DNA from: Pseudolabrys sp.
Lineage (GTDB): Bacteria > Pseudomonadota > Alphaproteobacteria > Rhizobiales > Xanthobacteraceae
NCBI GenBank assembly: GCA_026125925.1
Contig: JAHCKF010000044.1
Location: 1-14,251 of the forward strand
Length of the DNA stretch: 14,251 bases
Reading direction: 5' to 3'
Shown here in pieces: positions 1 through 6,662 of the stretch; the first letter of the stretch is position 1, and the number at the start of each line of letters is the position of its first letter. Below the pieces are notes generated by a model that worked only from the letters and a program-made list of their open reading frames with translations, was not told where the DNA came from and did no database searches. Position numbers and translations under genes: made by a program.

Positions 1-736
1 CCGGCATGGTGTCCTTGAAGCCGCGGCGCTCGCGCATGCGCTGGTTATAGGCGCGCCGCGTGTTGTTGCGGCCGACCAGCACCTGATCGGCCTCGAGCAC
101 GCGCTGCGGATCGAATTCGCTCTTGATGACCACTTCGGTCTCGCCATAGCGGCCGGGCTCGAGATATTCGCCGGCGCGGATGTCCATCGACAGCCGGATG
201 ATCGGATTGTCCTGCGCCTGGCGATGCACCTCGGTGAGCATGATGTCCGGCTCGTGCTCGGTGAAGAAGCCGCCGCCATTGGCGCCGGTGGTGATCGGCG
301 GCAATTGCGCCGGATCGCCCAGCACCAGCAGCGGCACGCCGAACGACAGCAGGTCCTTGCCGAGCTCGGCATCGACCATCGAGCACTCGTCGATGATGAT
401 CAGCGAGGCCTTGGAGGCCGGCGCCTCATCCCACAGGTCGAAGCTGGGGATCTCCTCGCCGCTCTCGCGGGCGCGATAGATCAACGAATGGATGGTGGTG
501 GCGCCGCGGCAGCCCTTGCCGCGCATCACGGACGCGGCCTTGCCGGTGAAGGCGGCGAACTTCACTTCGCCATCCACCGCCTCGGCGAGGTGGGTGGCGA
601 GCGTCGTCTTGCCGGTGCCGGCAAAGCCGAACAGGCGGAAAATCTGTGGCGTCGAGCCGGTACCGGGCTTGGCCTTGAGCCAGGTGGAGACCGCCTTGAG
701 AGCGTCATCCTGATGGGGCGTGAATTTCATGGGCAT
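1..736 (-). CDS. RecD-like superfamily 1 ATP-dependent DNA helicase (partial, C-terminus off window)
   Basis: ATP-driven DNA helicase of the RecD/RecD2-like AAA group, acting in DNA repair or recombination in the cytoplasm. Reading the minus strand from ATG at 736 gives 245 residues with no stop. Visible motifs are Walker A GFAGTGKTT (residues 37-45), a motif Ia-like stretch FTGKAA (63-68), Walker B LIIIDECSM (112-120, D116/E117), motif III GDPAQLPP (140-147) and EVHRQA (169-174). The C-terminal 2A domain with motifs V and VI lies beyond base 1, so the gene is cut by the window and is not a pseudogene on present evidence. A second in-frame ATG at 730 (MKFTPHQDDAL) is an equally possible start; neither has a recognisable Shine-Dalgarno sequence. 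Stand-alone proteins of this kind, without RecB/RecC, are common in alphaproteobacteria. Its exact biological role is not known to me. Confidence 0.88.
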   Translation of the reverse strand, partial: MPMKFTPHQDDALKAVSTWLKAKPGTGSTPQIFRLFGFAGTGKTTLATHLAEAVDGEVKFAAFTGKAASVMRGKGCRGATTIHSLIYRARESGEEIPSFDLWDEAPASKASLIIIDECSMVDAELGKDLLSFGVPLLVLGDPAQLPPITTGANGGGFFTEHEPDIMLTEVHRQAQDNPIIRLSMDIRAGEYLEPGRYGETEVVIKSEFDPQRVLEADQVLVGRNNTRRAYNQRMRERRGFKDTMP

Positions 737-867
737 TGCTTAATGCATGGCGGGGGCGGGTCCAAGAACAAATTGGGAACCGGATTTTCTGTCGGCCCGG
801 GCGAGCGATAGCGAGGCCCGGGACCATAACCACCGGCGATGCGATATCGCGATCATGGTGGCTATAG

Positions 868-887
868 GTCCCCGCCTTCGCGGGGAC
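868..887. repeat. REP-like palindrome, copy 1
   Basis: An 8-bp perfect stem GTCCCCGC/GCGGGGAC closes a CTTC loop. The same hairpin core, with the same flanking GACGAC on one side, occurs twice more in this window (6030-6049 and 6088-6107). The sequence is familiar from intergenic regions of Bradyrhizobium- and Rhodopseudomonas-like genomes, where such elements are dispersed extragenic palindromes. There is no T-run after the stem, so it is not a classical intrinsic terminator. Confidence 0.8.
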
Positions 888-1098
888 GACGCCCTTTCGC
901 CAATGCGGAAAATAATCTTGACGGCCATTGACCGGTAGCATATATTCCCAATCTCTTCCAGTTTGATCCGGCGCCGTCATGACGCGCCGGGGCGGGCGGG
1001 TAGGGCGGGGCGCCGACAATGCGCCTCGTGACAATCGAGCCGGCCGGTCGCCGGTTCGATGGTGGAGCGCCGGGAGGCGCAGCGCCGCCGCATCGGGC

Positions 1099-1213
1099 CT
1101 CGCAAACCCGGCGCGGGCCGGCGCGCGCGCCGCGGAGCAGGTCTCGCAAACCTTGCTTCGGTCCGGCGTGCAGGCGGGGCCTCGCAAGCCTCGCCAAAGG
1201 GGGTCTCGCAAAC
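1099..1213 (+). repeat. Cluster of CTCGCAAAC short repeats
   Basis: CTCGCAAAC occurs at 1099-1107, 1143-1151 and 1205-1213, with near copies CTCGCAAGC at 1181-1189 and CTCGCCAAA at 1190-1198. Spacing is irregular (44, 38 and 24 bases between starts), so this is not a CRISPR or a simple tandem array. The last copy is the loop of a hairpin with arms GGGGGT (1199-1204) and ACCCCC (1212-1217). The function is unknown. It may be decayed dispersed-repeat DNA or a set of protein-binding sites. Confidence 0.5.
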
Positions 1214-1379
1214 CCCCTGGCGCCTCCCGGCGCTCCATTCCCCCTTTGGGGAAACGGAAAAAGGGGACAGGCCAGCCCGGGCCTTACAAACAACAGGGCT
1301 GACGTCGCATGTCTCCGGGCCGGCTCGCGGCTTTCCCCATCTCCCGAAAACGACGCTTCCCTCTGTCATCGGCCTGTCG

Positions 1380-1405
1380 TAATATGTCGATATGTCCCGA
1401 CATAT
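1380..1405 (+). promoter_or_regulatory. Probable ArsR operator and -10 region of the ars operon
   Basis: A perfect inverted repeat ATATGTC-cc-GACATAT spans 1390-1405, and a further direct half-site ATATGTC lies at 1382-1388. The repeat overlaps the annotated start codon at 1392. TAATAT (1380-1385) could serve as a -10 box, with a poor -35 (TTCCCT, 1357-1362) 17 bases upstream. ArsR proteins normally bind AT-rich inverted repeats over their own promoter, so self-repression is inferred. The binding site is not proven. Confidence 0.6.
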
Positions 1406-2255
1406 GGATAACATGGAAGCCGAAGCCGTCTTTGCCGCGCTCGCCCAGGCGACCCGGCTGAGGGCTTTCCGCATGCTGATGGCCGCTCATCCGAACGGCC
1501 TGCCGGCGGGCGAGGTATCCAGCACCTGCGAGGTGCCGCACAACACGATGTCCACGCATCTGTCGGTTCTTCATCGCGCCGGCCTTGTCACCGTCGAACG
1601 TGACGGCCGGTCGATGAACTATCGCGCCGATCTGCGGACCTTCCGTGAGCTCATTCGATTCCTGGCCACCGATTGCTGCAATGGACGGCCGGAAATCTGC
1701 GGCGATCTCGCGCGGCTCATTCCCGAAGAGGTCGATGACATGGATCAGAATACTCACGCGCCTGCGTTCAACGTGCTCTTCCTGTGCACGCAGAATTCCG
1801 CCCGCTCGATCATGGCCGAGGCTTTGCTCGAAAAGATCGGCAAGGGACGCTTCAACGCCTATTCGGCCGGCTCCGCGCCGGCCGCGCAACCGATGCCTGA
1901 AGTGATCGAGCGCCTGAAGGCGCTTGGCCACGAGGTTGGCAACCTGCGCAGCAAGTCGTGGAACGAATTCACCGGGCCCGACGCGCCGCGCATGGATTTC
2001 GTCATCGCGCTTTGCGACACGCTGCAGGGGCAGGTCTGTCCGGATTTCGGCAACAAGGCGATGACCGCGGCATGGCCGCTGCCCGATCCCGCCAAATTCA
2101 CCGGCACGGCGGCCGAGCGCGTCACGCTGCTCAACGAGCTCTACGCCATGATCCGGCGCCGCCTCGAAGCCTTCACCAGCCTGCCGTTCACATCGCTCGA
2201 CAAGATCGCGCTCGGGCTCAGGCTCGACGAAATCGGCGACACCGCGCGCGCTTGA
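1392..2255 (+). CDS. ArsR-type repressor fused to low-molecular-weight phosphatase-type arsenate reductase (ArsC)
   Basis: This is a 287-residue two-domain cytoplasmic protein. Residues about 8-110 form an ArsR/SmtB winged helix-turn-helix domain (recognition region near VPHNTMSTHLSVLHRAGLV). It lacks the classical CxC metal site in the recognition helix, but has C95, C96 and C103 after the DNA-binding domain, like the three-cysteine As(III) site known in Acidithiobacillus ferrooxidans ArsR. Residues about 125-280 are a LMW-phosphatase fold arsenate reductase: P-loop CTQNSARS (C132, N135, R138), redox pair C208/C216, and general acid D232 in LPDP. All expected catalytic residues are present. 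The start at 1392 has no clear Shine-Dalgarno; M5 (1404) and M8 (1413) are alternatives and would fit better with the operator overlapping 1390-1405. It is the first gene of the operon, 18 bases before gap. An internal ATG at 1740 has its own ribosome site. Confidence 0.93.
   Translation: MSRHMDNMEAEAVFAALAQATRLRAFRMLMAAHPNGLPAGEVSSTCEVPHNTMSTHLSVLHRAGLVTVERDGRSMNYRADLRTFRELIRFLATDCCNGRPEICGDLARLIPEEVDDMDQNTHAPAFNVLFLCTQNSARSIMAEALLEKIGKGRFNAYSAGSAPAAQPMPEVIERLKALGHEVGNLRSKSWNEFTGPDAPRMDFVIALCDTLQGQVCPDFGNKAMTAAWPLPDPAKFTGTAAERVTLLNELYAMIRRRLEAFTSLPFTSLDKIALGLRLDEIGDTARA
1725..1742 (+). promoter_or_regulatory. Possible internal ribosome binding site and start for a free ArsC domain
   Basis: GAAGAGG at 1725-1731 lies 8 bases before an in-frame ATG (1740-1742, residue M117) exactly at the linker between the ArsR and ArsC domains. 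Translation from here would give a 171-residue protein starting MDQNTHAPAFNVLFLC, the usual beginning of a stand-alone ArsC. This is better spaced than any signal before the main start. It may be a relic of two formerly separate genes or still be used. Confidence 0.4.
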
Positions 2256-2273
2256 AGTCAGGGGACGAAGGTC

Positions 2274-3317
2274 ATGGCCATCGGAATCAACGGCATGGGC
2301 CGCGTCGGCCGGCTCGCGCTGCGGGCCGCGTTCGGCGGCATCCGGCGCGGGGCGGACGATCCGCGCGCCGGCAACCGGCTCGATGTCGTGCACATCAACG
2401 AACTCAAGGGCGGCGCGGCCGCGACCGCGCATCTCCTTGAGTTCGACAGCATCCATGGCCGCTGGCATGGCGCCTTCGCTGTGGAGGATGAAAGCGCAAT
2501 CGTCGTCGATGGCCGCCGGTTAAGTTTCAGCGCGGCGGCGCAGCCCGGCGACGTCGCCTGGGGCGATCTCGGCTGCGATATCGTGCTCGAATGCACCGGC
2601 AAGTTTCTCAAGCCCGAGCAGTTGCAGGCCTATTTCGATCGCGGCGTGAAGCGCGTCATCGTTGCCGCGCCGGTCAAGGACGATCGTGCGCTCAATGTCG
2701 TCGTCGGCGTCAACGATCATCTTTACGATCCGGAGCGCCATCGCCTGCTTACCGCGGCGTCTTGCACCACCAATTGCCTCGCACCGGTCGTGAAGGTCAT
2801 TCATGAGGCGATCGGCATCCGTCACGGCCAGATCACGACTATCCACGATCCGACCAACACCAATGTCGTCGTCGACGCGCCGCACAAGGACTTGCGCCGC
2901 GCGCGGTCGGCCATGCTGTCGCTGCAACCGACCACGACCGGCAGCGCCACGGCGATTGCGCTCATCTATCCGGAATTGAAAGGCAAGCTGAACGGTCACG
3001 CGGTGCGCGCGCCGGTGCTCAATGCGAGCCTGACCGATTGCGTCTTCGAACTGGAGCGTCCGACGACGGTCACCGAAGTCAATGCGCTGTTCGATGCCGC
3101 CGCCAAGGGGCCGCTGGCCGGCATTCTCGGCATCGAGCACCGGCCGCTGGTGTCGGCGGATTACAACAACGACGCGCGCAGCTCCATCGTCGATGCGCTC
3201 TCGACCATGGTCACCGACGAAACGCTGCTCAAGGTCTATGCCTGGTACGACAACGAGGTCGGCTATGCCTGCCGCATGGTGGACCTTGCCAACATCGTCA
3301 TCAGAGCGAGCGTGTGA
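2274..3317 (+). CDS. ArsJ-associated glyceraldehyde-3-phosphate dehydrogenase
   Basis: A 347-residue type I phosphorylating GAPDH in the arsJ-linked subgroup. In known systems this enzyme uses arsenate in place of phosphate to make 1-arseno-3-phosphoglycerate from glyceraldehyde-3-phosphate and NAD+, for export by ArsJ. Visible features are the Rossmann start [15 protein letters not shown] (3-17), the active-site SCTTNC with catalytic C164 (163-168), catalytic H191 followed by DPTNTN (192-197, unlike the SYT sequence of glycolytic GapA), and C-terminal [16 protein letters not shown] (323-338). A good Shine-Dalgarno AGGGGA (2260-2265) sits 8 bases before ATG 2274. It lies between arsRC and arsJ in one transcription unit, and its stop at 3315-3317 is 5 bases before the arsJ ATG. 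The operon position and the HDPTNTN motif favour the arsenate role over housekeeping glycolysis. Confidence 0.93.
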   Translation: MAIGINGMGRVGRLALRAAFGGIRRGADDPRAGNRLDVVHINELKGGAAATAHLLEFDSIHGRWHGAFAVEDESAIVVDGRRLSFSAAAQPGDVAWGDLGCDIVLECTGKFLKPEQLQAYFDRGVKRVIVAAPVKDDRALNVVVGVNDHLYDPERHRLLTAASCTTNCLAPVVKVIHEAIGIRHGQITTIHDPTNTNVVVDAPHKDLRRARSAMLSLQPTTTGSATAIALIYPELKGKLNGHAVRAPVLNASLTDCVFELERPTTVTEVNALFDAAAKGPLAGILGIEHRPLVSADYNNDARSSIVDALSTMVTDETLLKVYAWYDNEVGYACRMVDLANIVIRASV

Positions 3318-3322
3318 CGTCG

Positions 3323-4549
3323 ATGGTCAGAAACTACCTCATCGTCACGGCGTCCTATTGGGGCTTCACGCTCGTCGATGGCGCCTTGCGCATGCTGGTG
3401 TTACTGCACTTCTTCCGGCTCGGCTATACGCCCTTCGCGCTTGCCTTCCTGTTTCTGCTCTATGAAGCCGCCGGCATCGCGGCCAATCTCGGCGGTGGCT
3501 GGCTGGCGTCGCGTTTCGGCATCCCGCGCATGCTCGCGGTCGGTCAGACGCTACAGATCGCCGGCCTCGTCATGATGTCACTGCTTGATCCCGGCTGGAG
3601 CGCCGCCGCTTCGGTCGCGTGGGTCGTCGCCGCGCAAGGCATTGCCGGTGTCGCCAAGGACGTCACCAAGACGGCGTCGAAGTCGGCGATCAAGGCGACT
3701 TCCGCCGAAGGCAGCGGTCAATTGTTCAAATGGGTCGCGTGGTTCACCGGGTCGAAGAACGCGATGAAGGGCATCGGTTTCTTCTTCGGCGGCTTGTTGC
3801 TCGAACTCGTAGGTTTCCGGTTCGCGCTCTGGCTGATGGCGGCACTGCTTGCTGTGATTCTCGTCGTCGGCCTGCTGTCGCTGCCCCGCACGCTTGGCAA
3901 GGCCAAGTCGTCGAAGACCATGAAGGAGCTGTTCGGCAAGTCGCGCGGCGTCAATCTCCTGGCGGCGGCGCGCATCTTCATGTTCGGCGCGCGCGATGTC
4001 TGGTTCGTCGTCGGCCTTCCGGTCTATCTCTACGCCAGCGGCTGGCGCTTTCTCGAGGTCGGCGGCTTTCTCGCCGCCTGGACCATCGCCTATGGCGGCA
4101 TTCAGGCCATCGCGCCGGCTTTGGTCATGCGCAGTGCCGATGGTCTGAGCCGCGAAATTCCGGCAGCCCGGCTGTGGGCGGCGGTGCTCGCTACGGTGCC
4201 GGTCGCTCTGGTCTTCGTTATGCAGGCGCCCGATTTGTGGCGCCCGGATATTATTCTGGTCTGCGGCCTGGCGTTGTTCGGGCTGCCCTTTGCGGTCAAC
4301 TCGTCGCTGCACTCCTATCTGATCCTCGCCTATGCCGGCTCGGAGAAGGCGGCGGAAGACGTGGGCTTTTACTATGCCGCCAATGCGGCCGGCCGGCTGA
4401 TGGGAATCCTGCTTTCCGGTCTTCTCTATCAGTTGGGCGGCATCACGGCGTGCCTGATCGGTTCGGCCGCCATGCTGGTCGTCGGCTGGCTCATCACATT
4501 CCTGCTACCCGCCAGTGCTTCAGCGGCGCCGGTTCGGCGGATGGCCTGA
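3323..4549 (+). CDS. arsJ: ArsJ, organoarsenical (1-arseno-3-phosphoglycerate) efflux MFS permease
   Basis: A 408-residue inner-membrane protein of the major facilitator superfamily with many hydrophobic helices. ArsJ exports 1-arseno-3-phosphoglycerate, which then falls apart outside to arsenate and 3-phosphoglycerate, so arsenate is expelled without reduction. Family-typical segments include the N-terminal NYLIVTASYWGFTLVDGALR, the cytoplasmic loop with KDVTKTASKSAIK, and the C-terminal NSSLHSYLILAYAGSEKA followed by VGFYYAANAAGRLMG. ATG 3323 is chosen because it gives the usual MVRNYLIVT start and leaves 5 bases after the GAPDH stop. A GTG at 3314 overlapping that stop is an alternative. 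The open frame extends far upstream into gap, but that part is out of phase with the GAPDH gene and not coding. The adjacent GAPDH is its required partner in described systems. Confidence 0.94.
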   Translation: MVRNYLIVTASYWGFTLVDGALRMLVLLHFFRLGYTPFALAFLFLLYEAAGIAANLGGGWLASRFGIPRMLAVGQTLQIAGLVMMSLLDPGWSAAASVAWVVAAQGIAGVAKDVTKTASKSAIKATSAEGSGQLFKWVAWFTGSKNAMKGIGFFFGGLLLELVGFRFALWLMAALLAVILVVGLLSLPRTLGKAKSSKTMKELFGKSRGVNLLAAARIFMFGARDVWFVVGLPVYLYASGWRFLEVGGFLAAWTIAYGGIQAIAPALVMRSADGLSREIPAARLWAAVLATVPVALVFVMQAPDLWRPDIILVCGLALFGLPFAVNSSLHSYLILAYAGSEKAAEDVGFYYAANAAGRLMGILLSGLLYQLGGITACLIGSAAMLVVGWLITFLLPASASAAPVRRMA

Positions 4550-4650
4550 GCGGTCGCGACCGGCCTATGCATGGCACGCTTCCGTCTTCCGCATTGCCCT
4601 TTGCCGCGACCCATGGTTAGTTCGCGCCCCGAATTGCCGGACCTTTTCTG

Positions 4651-6021
4651 ATGGCGCGTGACCAGATCGACATGACCCCGCTCGAGACGCGCGACGAACT
4701 CGTCGCCTGGCTCGAAGCAGGCTGCAAACCTAAGACCCAGTTCCGCGTCGGCACCGAGCACGAGAAATTCGTCTTCACGCTCAACGATCATAAGCCCGTA
4801 CCCTATGCCGGGCCGCGGTCGATCCGCGCGCTGCTCGACGGCATGCACGCCCTGCTCGGCTGGGAGCCGATCATGGAGGGCGAGAACATCATCGGCATGT
4901 TCGACGTCACCGGCGGCGGCGCCATCTCGCTGGAGCCGGGCGGCCAGTTCGAACTGTCGGGCGCGCCTTACGACAACGTGCACCAGACCGCTGCCGAATT
5001 GTTCGCCCATCTGGCGCAGGTGCGTGAAGTCGCCAAGCCGATGGGTCTTGGCTTCATCGGGCTGGGCATGACGCCGACGTGGTCGCGCGCCGATATGCCG
5101 GTGATGCCCAAGGGCCGCTACAAAATCATGACAAACTACATGCCGAAGGTCGGCACGCGCGGCCTCGACATGATGTATCGCACCTGCACGGTGCAATCGA
5201 ACCTCGACTTCTCCTCGGAAGCCGACATGGTGAAAAAGCTGCGTGTGTCGCTGGCTCTGCAGCCGGTCGCCACTGCCTTGTTCGCCAATTCGCCATTCAC
5301 CGAAGGCTGCCCCAACGGCTATCTGTCGGCGCGCTCGGAAATCTGGCGCGACACCGACAATAACCGCGCCGGAATGCTGCCCTTCGCCTTCGAGGACGGC
5401 ATGGGCTTCGAGCGCTACGTCGATTACGCGCTCGACGTGCCGATGTATTTCATCAAGCGCGGCGACAGTTATATCGACGTCTCGGGCAAGTCGTTCCGCG
5501 ATTTCTTCGCCGGCAAACTCGACACCATGCCCGGCGAGCGGCCGACCATCTCCGACTGGGCCAATCACCTGTCGACGATCTTTCCCGAAGTGCGGCTCAA
5601 GCGTTATCTCGAAATGCGCGGCGCCGACGGCGGGCCGTGGCGGCGCCTGCCGTCGCTGTCGGCCTATTGGGTTGGCATCTTCTATGATGACGATGCGCTC
5701 GAAGCCTGCTGGCAGATGGTCAAGGACTGGACCGCGGAGGAACGTCAGAAGCTGCGCGACGACGTACCGAAGCTCGGCTTCAGGGCCGAGATTCGCGGCC
5801 GCAACGTGCTGACTTTGGCGCAGGAAACCTTGCGCATCGCCGCTCGCGGACTGGCGCGCCGCAAAAGGCTCGACCGCAACGGCCGGGACGAGACGCGCTA
5901 TCTGCGGCCGCTCGAGGAATCGATTGCGCGCGGCATCACCCCGGCCGAGGAGCTTTTGGAGAAGTACCACGGTGAATGGGGCGGCAATGTCGACCGCATT
6001 TATGATGAGTATATGTATTAA
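4651..6021 (+). CDS. gshA: Glutamate-cysteine ligase (alphaproteobacterial/plant type)
   Basis: Catalyses ATP-dependent joining of L-glutamate and L-cysteine, the first and limiting step of glutathione synthesis (EC 6.3.2.2), in the cytoplasm. The 456-residue length suits the GCS2-family enzymes shared by alphaproteobacteria and plants. Conserved stretches are GTEHEKF (34-40), SLEPGGQFELSGAP (93-106), TCTVQSNLDF (178-187), FANSPF (211-216) and SEIWRDTDNNRAG (229-241). ATG 4651 has no clear Shine-Dalgarno (upstream GGACCTTTTCTG), and M8 at 4672 is an alternative start. It follows arsJ by 101 bases that include the 12-bp palindrome CGGTCGCGACCG (4551-4562) but no obvious terminator, so read-through from the ars operon is possible but not shown. 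Glutathione could aid arsenate or arsenite detoxification; that link is inferred from position. Confidence 0.95.
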   Translation: MARDQIDMTPLETRDELVAWLEAGCKPKTQFRVGTEHEKFVFTLNDHKPVPYAGPRSIRALLDGMHALLGWEPIMEGENIIGMFDVTGGGAISLEPGGQFELSGAPYDNVHQTAAELFAHLAQVREVAKPMGLGFIGLGMTPTWSRADMPVMPKGRYKIMTNYMPKVGTRGLDMMYRTCTVQSNLDFSSEADMVKKLRVSLALQPVATALFANSPFTEGCPNGYLSARSEIWRDTDNNRAGMLPFAFEDGMGFERYVDYALDVPMYFIKRGDSYIDVSGKSFRDFFAGKLDTMPGERPTISDWANHLSTIFPEVRLKRYLEMRGADGGPWRRLPSLSAYWVGIFYDDDALEACWQMVKDWTAEERQKLRDDVPKLGFRAEIRGRNVLTLAQETLRIAARGLARRKRLDRNGRDETRYLRPLEESIARGITPAEELLEKYHGEWGGNVDRIYDEYMY

Positions 6022-6026
6022 ATGCT

Positions 6027-6110
6027 GTCGTCCCCGCGAAGGCGGGGACCCATACGCCGTGTACTCTCGATAGGGCCGGGATTATGGGTCCCCGCCTTCG
6101 CGGGGACGAC
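6027..6110. repeat. Perfect inverted pair of REP-like hairpins (BIME-like), copies 2 and 3
   Basis: Two 28-base arms (6027-6054 and 6083-6110) are exact reverse complements, separated by 28 bases. Each arm is itself a hairpin: GTCCCCGC-gaag-GCGGGGAC at 6030-6049 and GTCCCCGC-cttc-GCGGGGAC at 6088-6107. The same core occurs at 868-887. Head-to-head pairs of extragenic palindromes are the usual arrangement of BIME-type elements. It begins 5 bases after the gshA stop codon and ends where the ribosome binding site of the next gene starts (GGAGGT, 6111-6116). Confidence 0.88.
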
Positions 6111-6119
6111 GGAGGTGCC

Positions 6120-6589
6120 ATGGCCAAATCCACGCCCGCGACGGTCGCGCTCGAGAAGGCCAAGGTGGCCTTTACGCTGCTGAATACGAGTATGATCCGA
6201 ATGCCGAACGCATCGGCATGCAGGCGGCCGAAGCGCTCGGCATCGAGCCGGCGCGGCTTCTCAAGACACTGATGGCCAAGGCCGGCAACGACGTCGTTTG
6301 CGTGCTGGCGCCGTCCGACCACGAGGTGAACCTCAAGCGGCTCGCCGCGGCCGCCGGCGCCAAGAGCGCGGCGATGCTCGGCGCCGCCGAGGCCGAGCGC
6401 ATCACCGGCTATCATGTCGGGGGCATCTCGCCCTTCGGCCAGAAGAAGCGCGCCCGCGTCTTCATCGAGCAGGCGGCGCTCAAGTTCCCGACTGTCCTGT
6501 GCAATGGCGGACGCCGCGGCCTGCAGGTCGAACTCAAGCCGGCCGACCTGGTGCGCGTTCTCACAGCAACCGCCGCCGAGATCTGCTGA
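6120..6589 (+). pseudogene. YbaK/EbsC-type Cys-tRNA(Pro) deacylase, frameshifted
   Basis: The intact family hydrolyses Cys-tRNA(Pro) made in error by prolyl-tRNA synthetase. Reading starts at ATG 6120 behind a strong GGAGGT (6111-6116) and gives MAKSTPATVALEKAKVAFTL, then goes wrong. Homology resumes at 6182 in another frame as EYEYDPNAERIGMQAAEALG and continues to the stop at 6587-6589, with the family motifs LLKTLM (likely active-site lysine) and GGISPFGQKKRARVF. The expected His codon between Leu and Glu is present only as CT (6180-6181), so one base is missing. Joined, the protein would be about 156 residues, the normal length. There is no slippery heptamer at the site. The cause is either a real inactivating deletion or a sequencing or assembly error. 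An ATG at 6218 could give an N-truncated product. Confidence 0.85.
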
Positions 6590-6662
6590 GCGGAATGGCT
6601 TCGGTCGGCGGAATCGGGTTGTGCGGCGTCGTCTGCACAGGCACAAGCGCCACCACAACGTC

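Larger units (their letters stand above)
737..1391. other. Gene-free region of 655 bases with palindromes and short repeats
   Basis: No reading frame here looks like a real protein: the open frames overlap each other on both strands and are rich in Arg, Ala, Pro and Gly, as expected from random GC-rich DNA. The region holds an imperfect palindrome around the perfect GCGATATCGC (841-850) with CCACC/GGTGG arms, a REP-like hairpin (868-887), several copies of CTCGCAAAC (1099-1213), a hairpin TTCCCC-cttt-GGGGAA (1238-1253), and at its right end the probable ars promoter and operator. It separates the divergent helicase and ars genes, so it must hold both promoters. Confidence 0.7.

Noticed and set aside
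1095..1217. CRISPR-like array
   Set aside because: The repeats are only 9 bases and the spacing is irregular; no cas genes are nearby.
705..1238. Open frames on both strands in 705-1411 as possible genes
   Set aside because: They overlap one another, run through palindromes and repeats, lack ribosome sites and recognisable motifs.
1284..2468. A 394-residue open frame on the minus strand opposite arsRC
   Set aside because: It is antisense to a gene with complete catalytic motifs and its composition (Arg, Ala, Gly, Asp rich) is that of a mirror frame in GC-rich DNA.
3038..3322. Upstream extension of the arsJ reading frame
   Set aside because: It overlaps the C-terminal third of the GAPDH gene in another frame; ArsJ homology starts at MVRNYLIVT (3323).
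4429..5970. A 513-residue minus-strand open frame opposite gshA
   Set aside because: It is the mirror of the gshA codon pattern, with no recognisable domain, and also runs into arsJ.
6165..6190. Programmed ribosomal frameshift in the ybaK gene
   Set aside because: No slippery heptamer or stimulatory structure is visible at the site, and this family is not known to use frameshifting; a deletion or sequence error is simpler.
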